In this document: piece after piece, positions 32,303 to 42,834 of the stretch
How positions within the stretch are numbered: position 1 is the stretch's first letter
How the letters are laid out: each line of letters opens with the position of its first letter
DNA from: Pseudopyrenochaeta lycopersici
Lineage: Eukaryota; Ascomycota; Dothideomycetes; Pleosporales; Pseudopyrenochaetaceae
Length of the DNA stretch: 64,000 nt
NCBI GenBank assembly: GCA_003313425.1
Contig: NHZP01000030.1
Coordinates: 310,001-374,000 of the forward strand
Direction of reading: 5' to 3'
Made by a program: the position numbers and the translations under genes
Notes under the pieces: generated by a model
Databases searched by the model: none
The model's input: only the letters and a program-made list of their open reading frames with translations
Told to the model about the DNA's origin: nothing

Positions 32303-32517
32303 ATATGATTAGAAGGGTAATTAGGTCACGTCAATATCATGAACTCTCTTTACGTTTACTAAGATTTATTCTTTCGCGAGGCCGAAATGATGGGTGATTC
32401 CTCTGAACGTTGTCACTCTATTGTTTTCGTCTTAATAGTAATCTTGTGTCGTATGTGCAACAGGCTCTGTTTTGCTCGTCATGGTATCTACGCTATATTA
32501 CTTTCGAATGCGATGGT

Positions 32518-33431
32518 CTAATCATTACAAACGCTCTCCGCAACGGGACACTGGGGCCCAACATGCTGGGATTGGAAATTGCCCGAATGCACCAAGATAT
32601 CCTTAATCTCATTGTAATCGAGCGCCATTCTTTCCATAAATTCATTCATACTTGTAGCGAGACTGGAAATCTGATTTATCCTGATCGAGAGCTTCTCGTT
32701 TTCTTCCAACAATCGGCGTACCAAGATTCTTTGGTCTTTAGCATTACTATCAGAGCGTCAGTGTGCTACCAGAGGGTCAGCTCGCTCGGCTGAGTTGGCT
32801 GTTCGACTTACGAGTTTGCGTAACAGAGTTCGTGGAACAAGAGCCGCGATCGGAGGATATCTCTTTGGTTGACCATCTCGAGAACTTTCTCCCGTACCAA
32901 ACACCAGCGTATCATCTCTTCGCGCCCGAGGTAGATGACGAACTTGATAGCCGTCCTGATAGTTATGAACCATGAGTATATGAAGGATAAATGATCTGAG
33001 ATAAATCGGTTGGTCTTTGACGCTGGCTGGCGTTGGTTTAGCTTCGATTCGTTTATGAACTGCCGCACATCCCTCATCACCACATATGTATCATAACTAG
33101 GGTCAAGACCCTCGCCATCCCAGGGAATACGCTCGCCGTTCAATTCCATACAGCAAGCTAGAATTTCGACTTCGATTTGGTATAACTCGTTGATGAGAAT
33201 CCGGGTCCGTTTGGCATCATCGTCGTCGTCATCAGACTGCGCAAGCCGCCCAGTCTTTGCCAACGCCCGCGTCTCCTGAACGGTAGCTATGACAGATTCC
33301 GTCACCTTGATTATTTCCCTGTTTCCTTCGTTCAACGTGCTGATCCGGACATATGCGGATGCCCATAGCGCGGCAACAAAGGTGAGAATCCCGGCTACAC
33401 TAGCGATAATTGCCAGGGGGCTATCGGCCAT
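32518..33431 (-). CDS. uncharacterised protein with one N-terminal membrane helix and coiled coil
   Basis: Exon 1 33431-32812, intron 32811-32747 (65 bases, GTAAGT...GATAG), exon 2 32746-32518; 282 residues. A hydrophobic N-terminus (LAIIASVAGILTFVAALWAS) looks like a membrane anchor or the helical start seen in many fungal regulatory proteins. Then come TVQETRALAK, an Asp run (QSDDDDDDAKRTR), a helical domain with QIEVEILACCMEL, a second hydrophobic stretch (FIYSWFITIRTAIKFVIYLG) and, across the splice, a leucine-rich coiled coil (RILVRRLLEENEKLSIRINQ). The family is not recognised. It ends 215 bases from the trs120 stop, convergent with it. Confidence 0.7.
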
Positions 33432-34650
33432 TGGAGTCGGCGTCGTTGTAGCGTGGAATGTACACGAAATGCAGGTGTGCGGGAGATTGAATTATAGCGC
33501 TATAATTATGCGAAGAGGAGAGTTTGAGAGTTGCTAATGTTCGACCTGGTACCCCTTACTGCGGTATAGGTAGGCGATATGAGCCACCTGACGACCCTGT
33601 GTAACAGAAGCACTTTTTCTCGGCTGTGACAGTCCAGCAGCATAGTTACACCCTGGGTCCTCCTTGCCCCTCAAGATTCTTTAAGACTCCATCAGACGAG
33701 TATCTTTCAGCCTCGCTCTTCACATCCATTTACAAATCGCTTTCGAAAACAGCATGATATCTGCGGGAAAATCCAACCCAAAAAGCCTAGTGTTAAAAGC
33801 ATCACGTCTATATCTCAGCGTCTCGACCGACACAAGACTCAAAAATAGCTAATGGAACGCTTTCCCCTGGCCTTTCTTACATTTCAGAACACGTAACTTT
33901 CGTAGGAAGAGGGGAGTGAAAAAAAGGAAGACGAAAGAAGAAGAAAGGAGGGGAAGAGGGCAATTCATGTACGTTTACGTTCATACATATCCAATCGCGG
34001 CTACAGCTTAAAGTCTGTGATGCTATCCCTAATCCCCGCAAGCTGGATGAGTGAGACGTCCTTAGATAAGACATTTAACTCGCTCGCTATAACCCGACAT
34101 ATACACCACACATACATATTCAAAACGTCAGTCTGGTAATTGATAAATCAATCTCTGCATTCCCTAACCACACCTTCTCTCGGCGCGGCCACTACATCTG
34201 CTACATCTATACACGCCCGCACCCTCCCGTCTAAAAGACTCCAAAGCAGCATAGTATCACAAACCTATACCACGGAAGCACGAACCAAGTCATGGCAATC
34301 ATGACAAACATAACCTCACTCGCATGAGGAAGCGTTAAAACAAAACAGCAATGCAGTAGCCGTGCCGTACATAAACGACTGAAAAGAAAAGGAAAAGGGA
34401 GAGACGGGAGGGCGAAAAGACCACACGCCAGAGATATGCAAAGAGGGAAGACATGAAGCATGAGAGCCAAAAAAAAGGGGGCATTACAAGGACGATAGGA
34501 GTTTCTTGAAAAAAGAAAGAACATCATGATGCCGCCGCCGCCCACGCAGGATAAAGAGAAAAAACTCCCCACAGGAAGAAAGTGTAGAAATACACAGCCT
34601 GGGCGCAATCAACAAACCCACAAGATGGTGAAAGAAAGTTAGATGATTTG
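33432..34650. other. long intergenic / PFK-2 3' UTR with purine tracts
   Basis: 1.2 kb between two minus-strand genes. Bases 33904-33960 are almost pure purine on plus (so polypyrimidine in a minus-strand transcript), with a second such stretch near 34378-34420. A minus-strand ORF of 125 codons (34231-34608) is hydrophobic only because of this pyrimidine bias. No gene is supported. Confidence 0.45.
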
Positions 34651-36953
34651 CTAATGCAGCGGCAGTGTAGGAGCTCTCCTCAACTTGTAATCAGGTAGAT
34701 GATCAAAGTCGTCTGTTTGAGAGTTGTAGCGCCATGCTTTGAATTCAACACCGTAGGGCTTGGGCTCAAGCTGGTAGAGCATTCCCAAGGGACAGTCGAG
34801 ATCGGCGACGTCCTCGCGCTTCAGGCCCTGGAAGTAGGCTAGCAGGACCCTGGCGACGCTGCGGTGGGTGATGAGTAAGCAGTGATCGGTCATGCGCTCG
34901 AGCTCCACAATGACCGGGCGGATGCGGTTTATGACGTCGAGATAGCCTTCGCCGCCGGGGCCAGGGTATCGGTAAGCGAGCTTGTCGCGCCGCCGTCGGA
35001 GATACTCTTCTGCGTACTTTGTGCGGATCTCGTTGTAGGTGAGGCCTTCCATGATGCCTGCGTTCAATTCGTCCAGCATGCGCATCTGCTTGACTTCAAA
35101 GTCCTCGTCGCAAAAGTACTGTCCAGACTGCACACTTCGCTTGAGCATACTTGTCCACACGCAGAAGTTGTGGTGTTCCATCTCGTGGCTGTAGTATGGG
35201 TTCGGCGGTGTGTGGTCGCCTGGGACAGGTGGGAAGTGTGTGTTTGCTATCTTGTCGGCTTGGCGGACGGCCCACTCCTTCCTCTGTTGGCCGATGAAGC
35301 GTGTCATGGCCCGTGCGTACTTTTGGCCGTTCTCACTGAGGTCAGAGTCACCGCCAATCTTGCCGGCCACGTTGTCCATGGACTCGCCGTGGCGTGTGAT
35401 CCAGATCATGCGAGGCGCGAGGTTGAAGTTGAGGAGGTAGTAGACGGCTTGGCCAGCGAGAAAGCCCTTGACCTGATGGGAGATCATCTTGCGACCGACA
35501 TCGACCATTTTGACATAGGGCATGTTGTTGTCTTCCTCGTAGTCGCCAATTGGGACGTAGTTTTTCTCGTAGATGGCCACACGCTTTTTGAAGTCTTCCA
35601 GGGCAGCGACCGGGTCTTTATCTTGGTAGTCTGGGCCGGAGAGTTTGAGGCGCATGTTGGATTCCAGCAGATGTTGGTCACGACACACACTCTCAACGAA
35701 CAAAACATTCAGCTCAGGCCCAGCACGAGCTCGTATGCGGTCCATGATCTGCTTTCTCCGCGCGAGGGTGCTGTTTGTGGCATCGAAAATACCAACAGAG
35801 CCACTGCCGGTCAGAATATAGTCCAAGAGGTCGTCCAGCGTCTCCATGGCACATTGTTCGCGGATCTGGGCGGCCTTTGTGTTTGATGGGTCAAAGAAAT
35901 TCGCCGATTGGTCCATGGACTCATCTTCCTGCGACTCGTGCGACTGGGTCTCCTGTGTCTCATTCTTCGGCGTGGGCAGCTCCGGTCCCGGCGATGTGAC
36001 GTGGACGCGGGGTGGATTCGAGTCGTCGATCGCACTGCTATCGAGAAGTGGGTCTGATAGGCTTAGTGGGTCCAGCGTGTCCTCCTGCGCCGTTTTCCCG
36101 TTGATGAGAATTTTGGCGGCGATTTGCGGGAGCGAGTCTTTGTGCTGCTCGAGAGCGTCCCGGACGCCAGAGGGGATGCGCTCTAGGCTTGCCTGGGACA
36201 GACGAAAGCCGTGGCCGCTGGCCGCTACTCTGCGCTTCTCTCCCACGTTGAAGATGAGGGTGTCGTGCTGCAGCCAATTCAGATAGCGGGCCATCTTCTT
36301 GGTGATGTACGACTTGCCTCGCGCGGGCAGGCCGACCATGACGATGACGAGCTTGGAGCCGACATCGCGCTGGGCAATCTTGCCGTCGGGCGACACCTTG
36401 GACTTGGTCAGGCCGGGGATGTCGAGGGTCGTCGGGCGCAGGCGCGGGGTCGAGGTCGCTGAGCTGTTCCTGGTCAGCGTACTGGCAATGTCAGTCTCCA
36501 GCTGCTTCACAGAGCGGGCGCGGTGACGTACTCGCGCGGGCTGCCCGGGTGCGAGGGCAGCGGGGTGTCGCTGAGGGCGACGCCGACGCCGTCCTTTGCA
36601 ATTGCGAGGCCATGGTGGTGGGCGATGTTCAGCGGCAGCGGCTTGAGGTCGCCATGGTGGGCGGCCGAGTCCTTGATCTGCTGCACGCTCTTGGGCGGCG
36701 CGGGGATGGGCAGCGCGGGCTGTGCTGAGGCGGGCCGTGGGGGTTCCGTGTTGCTGAGATAGTGGTTCTGCGCGTGTTGGGGACCAGGCAGCGTGAGTTT
36801 GCTCATGAGAACGTTTCGCGCGTAGATTGAGTGCGTGCTGGTGCGGCGATTGTGAGGATTCGAGGGCGTGGACGACGCTGACGATCGGCGGCGCGGTGCG
36901 TATTGTACTGGCGTTCCTGGCGCGGTCACTCTCGGCGTCGGGATTGCTGCCAT
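34651..36953 (-). CDS. bifunctional 6-phosphofructo-2-kinase / fructose-2,6-bisphosphatase
   Basis: Cytosolic enzyme that makes and degrades fructose-2,6-bisphosphate, the signal controlling glycolysis versus gluconeogenesis. Exon 1 36953-36532, intron 36531-36482 (50 bases), exon 2 36481-34651; 750 residues. ATG 36953 is used; the longer frame opens with GTG. Residues 1-190 are a disordered Ser/Pro/His leader. The kinase domain has IVMVGLPARGKSYITKKM (Walker A) and FDATNST. Within it sits an insertion of about 80 acidic, disordered residues (DPLSLSDPLL to DPSNTKA), a possible regulatory loop. The phosphatase domain keeps ITRHGESMDN (catalytic His), GGDSDLSENG, the Glu of LNAGIMEGL and LLITHRSV (second His). 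Since yeast Pfk26 has lost the catalytic His, this enzyme looks truly bifunctional. Confidence 0.9.
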
Positions 36954-37845
36954 TTCCACTCAATACAGCGGCGCGACCGCCAAGCGAGCTGGCAGGCTAG
37001 CCAGGGCCCACTAGTAAAAATGGGTTCCGGGTTGCTGGGCGTCGAAGGTGTGCGAGGCAGAGCGTCAGGAGCGCAGGCTTGCGAAGAAGAAAATGGCCCG
37101 AAGAAGAATTGTCCAAAGGGAGGCCGATGCGTGAATGCAGCCACGCCCCGGCCTGACTGCACGCGATGACTGTTCCGGTCCGGCGTTGAGTCGACGGTGC
37201 TGCTCGATCCGGCAGACTACACCCTTCCCGCCAGAACTAGGCGATAGCGGAGGAGAGTTTTCAACGGCCAAGTCAAGTGGGCTTTGCCTGGCTTTATCTG
37301 GCCAACAGACATGGACACGAGCTGAGACGACGCGACGCCAGCAGTATAAAAATCACTTGTGCATTCAGTCTGACCGCGTGCTACCCAAACCGGACAACCC
37401 CCCCAATTGCCCGACTCCGAATACCAATCACCAACCCACGCCCTCCCATTGCCGCTCGAGACGACAACTCAGCTCCTGCATTCCTCTGTTTTCGCTCAGC
37501 GAAAGCAGCATCCTCACCAGACCCCTCTGCCTTGCTCATGTGACACCACAATTACTCTGCTCGTCACCAAAGCGTCGGCTGTCGAGTGACCGTCCAACGA
37601 CGTCAGCGTGCGTCCAGTAATGCAGGCACAACCAAGCCTTGGCATTTAATATCTCTACACGAACGGGTGATTCCCCAGATTCCCCGTCACATCAGGGCCC
37701 CGATCTGTAGTGTGAGGCTCCGACATCGCCGCCACTGCGCACCATGCAATGTGCTGAAATGACTCCCAAGACGGCGTGCGTGGCTGAAGTAGAGTTTCAT
37801 CCCCGCACTCCTCGTCGCGAGTGCGTCTGCAGAATTGCCCATCAT
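36954..37845. other. intergenic, PFK-2 promoter
   Basis: About 890 bases between the PFK-2 start and the stop of the upstream DUF202 gene, both on minus. The overlapping ORFs at 37135-37620 and 37277-37543 read different frames of the same GC-rich DNA without motifs. This should contain the PFK-2 promoter and leader. Confidence 0.4.
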
Positions 37846-38367
37846 CTACGTCTCGAGTCGTAAAGTGAGCACAAGTAGACATATGTACGCCGAGATGCTG
37901 AGCGCTGTCAAGATCGACACCACATTGCCGCTGGTTCGGAACTTCTTTCGGTGCAACCCATCCTCGCCCACTTCAGAAAAGAACTGTTTGTTTCCTGGCA
38001 GCCGTCAGTTGGGTTGTGCAGTCGCCCTTGCTTCCACGTACCCTGCTGTCGCCGGAACAAGCTGATGAAGAGAATGCCGGCCCCATACACTGCAAACAGT
38101 GCGCCGATGGAATAGAACTCGGCCGTGAAGATCTTGAGCACTATGAGCGCGAACGAGAACTGTCCGATGGCCGTTCGGACGTAGGCCCCTTCAAAAGTTC
38201 GCTGTGCTGCCCGGATCTCGACCAACTCGGAGCTGGTCAGCACGACAGAGCGTGCGCGGTGCTCACGTAAACGATATCTGTCTGCTACATTGCGGCCCTG
38301 CAAGTCGGTGAGCTTTGATAGAGTCCAGACAATGCCGGTGGTGTCTTACTTCAAACACATTAAACAT
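37846..38367 (-). CDS. DUF202-domain small membrane protein
   Basis: Exons 38367-38350, 38297-38042, 37994-37846; 140 residues. The first exon is just 18 bases (MFNVFE); introns of 52 and 47 bases (GTAAGA...TTGCAG and GTACGT...TGCCAG). Joined sequence: GRNVADRYRLREHRARS, LVEIRAAQRTFEGAYVRTAI (DUF202 entry motif), helix 1 FSFALIVLKIFT, helix 2 YSIGALFAVYGAGILFISLF, RRQQGNKQFFSEVGEDG, then helix 3 VVSILTALSISAYICLLVLT and the stop. The three-helix DUF202 layout relates to the Vtc1/SPX-VTC membrane domain and to small bacterial inner-membrane proteins; function unknown. No single long ORF shows this gene; it is found only by splicing. Confidence 0.8.
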
Positions 38368-39140
38368 GATGATGTGTACAAATTGGGTGCAGACAGATTG
38401 ATCTTGGCGACACTTATGGTTGTCTAGCAATGTAGAGCCTGGTGCGTGAACAAATGAATGAAAGATCGACACGGCTCACGCGTGACGGAGGGGCAGCGCT
38501 CCAAGTCGCCATATTGCGTGAGTAGAGCCGATGCCGCCGAGGGATTGGCCATGTTGATGTACTACGAAACTCACTGCGTGACTTGGAAAATCTGAAGTCG
38601 TAACTTCCCTTGCCTGTACGGCATCTGGTTACAAACTTTGCTATAAAGTTGTAGCCCCAGTCTAGCGCCTTAACACCCCCGTGCCTACAGTGCTTTTTCT
38701 CCATGTAGCGTGAGGCCGGATGCCGATGGGTCCAAGCACCTCCGAGATGCAACTCCGCAACATCCCCTCCGACACGGCAGGTGAATGCAACCGCGTCGCC
38801 ATCACAAACCGCCCTCCACGCATCTTTCCGGCAATCCCCCTCGCAACTCTTTTTGCGACTGAGTCAGCGCTGTATGAGGCAGAGCGCCAAGCTATTTGCC
38901 TGCGTCTACGCGATTAGTCTTCCTTTACGGACTGCCGAGAGGTGAGTACTCGCGACGAGCACCAGCTTGCTTCCACGCAATTAGAACAGCGCTGATTACA
39001 TCAGGCGCGCGCATACACGTTCCCGTTGTCTAGTCGACCGCGCCAGGCTCGCATACACCTTTACGCCAATACAACCCCCCCGCCAGGACCGCCCTGCATT
39101 CCACTCACAAGTCGAACCCAGTTTTGACGACGAAGACGCC
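38368..39140. promoter_or_regulatory. divergent intergenic (DUF202 gene / RNase H1)
   Basis: 773 bases between divergent genes. It contains a 65-codon ATG-started ORF at 38720-38917 (plus) with no recognisable motif; it may be chance or a leader ORF. The last 100 bases before 39141 are probably the RNase H1 leader. Confidence 0.35.
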
Positions 39141-40655
39141 ATGGCGGACGCAAGGTCAACCACTTCAAATACATCAAGCGGGAAGCGAAAGAGGAGCACA
39201 CCACTTGCCTTCTACGCTGTCAAGGTCGGGCGCAACCCCGGCATATATCAGACCTGGGATGAAGCAAATCGACAAGTGCAGGGGTTTCCCCATCCAGTCT
39301 GTAGGTTTAGGCCCTCATCTAAATTTTCTTTCTAACAGACTGCAGACAGGAAGTTCAGTACCTACTCAGAAGCGGAAGCGATGATGAAAGGCTCCGGTAG
39401 CTCCACGCCCAAGTCAGGAAAGACAACAAAGTACTATGGCGTGGCTGTCGGGCATGTACCAGGCGTCTACACAGACTACGCAACAGTGCAGGCACAGACC
39501 AAGGGCTGTGCAGGCTGCAAACAAAAAGCCTTTGCAACCCGGGCAGAAGCTCAGGCATACGTGGATGAGTTCAAGCGAGGTGCAAGTGCCCCCATCAGCC
39601 TGCGCGGTGATCTCTCAGAAACATCTTCGCTAGCAGCAGGCAAAGGATGCAAGATCAGCGATCATGTAACGAAGAAGCAGAAAAAGGTGCACACCCCGTC
39701 TTTGGCTCTCACAAACGGCGATGTCGTATATGAACCTGGAATGGGCCCTCTCCCACCAGATGCAGAAGACGGATTCGACCGGACAATCAAGCTTGACGAG
39801 GAGACTGGGAAAATTAGGGCCAAGACTGAGGAAGAACTCAATGCGACAAAGACACAGCCGACCGGAGAGTTCAGCGGTCCCATTGTGGTCTACACCGATG
39901 GAAGTTCGCTAGGAAATGGTCAAGCTGGCGCTGTAGGCGGTGTTGGGGTGTATTTTGGTCCAAAGGACCCGAGAAATGTATCCGAACCACTGCGAGGTGA
40001 CCGGCAAACCAACCAGCGTGCCGAACTAACAGCAGTAGCTCGAGCCCTAGATCACATACCTATTGATCGCGACGTTTTAATAGTTACTGATTCCTACTAC
40101 TCGATACGATGTCTCACAGAATGGTTCCAGAACTGGGAGAAGCACAACTGGAGGACGTCCTCGGGCAAAGTCGTCGAGAACAGAGATCTCATCGAGCCCA
40201 TCATCGCGAGAATACGAGAACGAGACATGTGCAAGGCAAAGACCAACTTCAAGTGGATCAAAGGCCATGCCAACGATCCGGGTAATCTTGCTGCCGATAG
40301 CCTGGCTGTCCAAGGGTCGAGGTACAGCACGCCTGAGCTTCGCAACGCACCCGAGATCTCAGAGACTCTCAAGACACCCACAAGGTCGCCTTACTTTATG
40401 CCAACAACGCATTCAAAGCCCGAGGCAAAACCAGAAGCAAAACCAGAGGCCCGACAAGAAACTCTGGACGATGCTGCAGACTACGAAGCCCTCTTTGCTG
40501 AACTGGAGGCTGAGAAGTCAACCAAGGTCGCTACTGATGCTGTGCCCATCCACAATGGTGTGCCGTCTGCCGTAGCGGAAGAGAAGTCGGCAGACGCAGC
40601 GACCAAGGATAATCAAGAACAACTCGAACAGATCCTGAATGGAAATCCACCATAG
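39141..40655 (+). CDS. rnh1: ribonuclease H1 with two hybrid-binding domains
   Basis: Endonuclease that removes the RNA strand of RNA:DNA hybrids in the nucleus or mitochondria. Exon 1 39141-39300, intron 39301-39345 (45 bases), exon 2 39346-40655; 489 residues. The splice uses the second of two nearby AGs (39345) because only that keeps frame. Two caulimovirus-type hybrid-binding domains: PLAFYAVKVGRNPGIYQTWD with GFPHPVYRKFSTYSEAEAM, and TKYYGVAVGHVPGVYTDYAT with GCKQKAFATRAEAQAYV. After a linker comes the RNase H fold: VYTDGSSLGNGQ (first Asp), QRAELTAVARAL (Glu), IVTDSYYSI (Asp), WIKGHANDPGNLAADSLA (His and last Asp). All catalytic acids are present. The C-terminus has a short repeat PEAKPEAKPEARQ. 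Confidence 0.93.
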
Positions 40656-41739
40656 TCAAATAGCAGTAACACTGAGAAAACTGAAGCGGTACAGGAGGGC
40701 ACTGAGCGAGTATAGCGAGTCCGCTTATAAGACGCAGTGAGCTGCAGGACTCTTTTGTAACGCATATCGCCAATGAGCGAAACTTCGTCCCCACGTTTAT
40801 TTGCTTCAAACTCGCCGCTTGCGTGAGGATTCTTCGAGTTGATATATGATACCCATTTTATAATTTTACTCCACGTTATCTTCAAGTCACAACCTCGGTT
40901 CTTCCTGCTGTGATTGGAGTGTGCGAAATATGCCTTTGACATACTTTTTCTCTGACGTCATGCGCACTATCGTTGTGTATAATGGGCTGTGTAAAATGTT
41001 GTTATAATTGAGTGTCGTGATATCTGGATTAGCGGTGTATCTGCTCATCCCCGTGTGGGATGGTACGTGCATCCTTGAGCGTCGGGATAATAGGAATGGA
41101 GCAGGTCTGGTTGCTGGGGATGGAAGTGGGAATTATGAGAGTGGCTGGAGTGGTTGTAGTGTTAGGTGCAGAGGCGGTAGTTCAAGAAGAAGAGAGGAAG
41201 AAGAGCTTTACTGTAAATAATTGTCCGTCTAAATAATTGAATTATTTATTGAAAAGAAGCGTATTGATGCACGTGAGGATGATGGTGATGTACTGGTCTG
41301 GAAGGTGGAAGGATCTATGGATCTAAAGGGTAGGAATACTGCAAAGAAAGTGGTGCAGGGAATCTTGTACGGGATGAAGTGCACGAAAAAATCTCGAAGA
41401 TGCTAATACCACACCCTACTGCGAATTCTTCTTCACCAAAGAAAGTAAGGTATCTCGACGGAACTAGATCTGTTCAATGTATTGATTAATAACGACGTCG
41501 AGATTCGCCAGTTCGCAAAGCTTACTGTTTGGATTCATGCGACTGGCTACAACACCTTTGCTCCTCACTGACTGTCCTTGTCATCGAATAAAATAATACA
41601 CCAGTGACCACATTGTACATGGCCTAGTTGAAAACAAAAACATTCTCTCATCTTTTTTCATTCCTTAAACTTCTCTCATACTTTACATCCATCTACAACA
41701 CCACTTACCATTCCCTCTCATCCAAGCTGAGTTTCCGCC
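40656..41739. other. intergenic
   Basis: 1.08 kb with no supported gene. ORFs at 40613-40942 (minus, running into the RNase H1 3' end) and 41008-41220 (plus) have no motifs. The start of the AT-rich accessory segment lies here. Confidence 0.35.
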
Positions 41740-42066
41740 ATGCCGCCATCTCCTAGCTCACCTGCACCTCCGGCCCACTCCCAGAACTTCTGGGTACATA
41801 TCGTCTGCGACACGATTGTGTTTTCCTTCACCACTTTCCTCGCAGTATTCCTTATATACACTGCCTTCACAGCGCTCTGGTCGCTCATCATGGGGCTTTT
41901 GAATCGAACTCCCTACCCTCTGATCGATAACCTGTGGCAATTTGGAACGCCACTGCTTAGTGGATTGGGAGCGGCCCATCTATGGTTTGTGCTGTGTTTG
42001 GTCTGGTCAGCACGAGCGATGTCTGCGGTGAGGCGTGTAGGAGGTGCGTGGACGGTGGGACTGTGA
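41740..42066 (+). CDS. small predicted membrane protein, unknown
   Basis: 108 residues from a true ATG in a fair context (CCGCCATGCCG). A Pro/Ser-rich N-terminus is followed by two hydrophobic helices: IVFSFTTFLAVFLIYTAFTA and LLSGLGAAHLWFVLCLVWSA, with NRTPYPLIDNLWQFG between them and a basic end (RRVGGAW). The pattern is protein-like (two helices, charged flanks) but no family is recognised. The C/T-rich run-up before the ATG (41640-41735) resembles a fungal promoter. It could also be chance; moderate confidence. Confidence 0.5.
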   Translation: MPPSPSSPAPPAHSQNFWVHIVCDTIVFSFTTFLAVFLIYTAFTALWSLIMGLLNRTPYPLIDNLWQFGTPLLSGLGAAHLWFVLCLVWSARAMSAVRRVGGAWTVGL

Positions 42067-42834
42067 TGATGAGATGCTTGTGCGCCGGATTTCCAAGTAC
42101 ATTAATCTGCAGTGTAGTGTTGGGTTGCTTTGGCGAGGCTGTGGTTGTATTTTCATGCCCTTACGGCCAATTACATGCACCTGGGTCTGCCCAGGTTCAC
42201 CAATATCGTGACGATTTAATCAGTAAGAACTTCAATGACAAAAGTGTTATGGCTCTTTGGCTCTTCAATTGCTGCTCCCATTTGGAGAGATAGGGCTTTG
42301 AAATATTGCCATATTATCCGACATATCCCATGTTCTGTAATATCATTCCAAACTTTGAGTGTACGCAGCTTTTGATTTGTATTCGATTATATATGCTCTT
42401 TGGCTATCCTGCGAAAATCCTGCAAGAGACTAGTTATACAACTAGCATGGCAAAGTTCAAGCATTGACATGCTTGGCGATTTTGATTCGTTGTGATCCAT
42501 CGATAGGTCTGCCATGCCGATTCTACTATCGGTATTGCTGACTTCTGTTTCTTGGTGCTTGAGTTGATCCTGCTTCGCTTGCCTTTGTGAGACCTGACTA
42601 TCCCGACCTGGTGATTACATGAGCACTAACGTTGACAGCCTCACTGGAGAACAGCTGATCAGCTGTACAGACGAATCAGCGCAACATTCGGCTGAAACAT
42701 TTTATATAAGGTCTGCGCTTACTGGGGAGAGGTGCCGACATGAATACATATGGAGGTCGCATTCGAGGCTACGTCTGGGCTACGCACGAAGTTCCTCTGG
42801 CCACAGCTGATCACGTATAACTGCTAATCATTTA
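42067..42834. promoter_or_regulatory. P450 upstream region with inverted repeats
   Basis: 768 bases. It contains CCGAT-N6-ATCGG at 42517-42532 (so CCG-N10-CGG, the type of site bound by Zn2Cys6 dimers) and a perfect 16-base palindrome ACAGCTGATCAGCTGT at 42651-42666. Both lie 170-320 bases upstream of the P450 start. No gene is supported; ORF 42619-42810 spans the palindrome by chance. Confidence 0.45.

Noticed and set aside
34231..34608. 125-codon hydrophobic minus-strand ORF downstream of PFK-2
   Set aside because: It lies in a pyrimidine-biased 3' region; Phe, Leu and Ser excess is explained by base composition.
34882..35886. 334-codon plus-strand ORF opposite the PFK-2 gene
   Set aside because: It is the antisense shadow of the well-supported phosphatase and kinase domains; its hydrophobic composition follows from their codon usage and no motif is present.
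37135..37620. 161-codon ORF upstream of PFK-2
   Set aside because: GC-rich promoter DNA is open in several frames at once; sequence is Pro/Ser/Arg-rich without domains.
40613..40942. 109-codon minus-strand ORF overlapping the RNase H1 3' end
   Set aside because: Largely antisense to coding and 3' flank; no motif or conservation cue.
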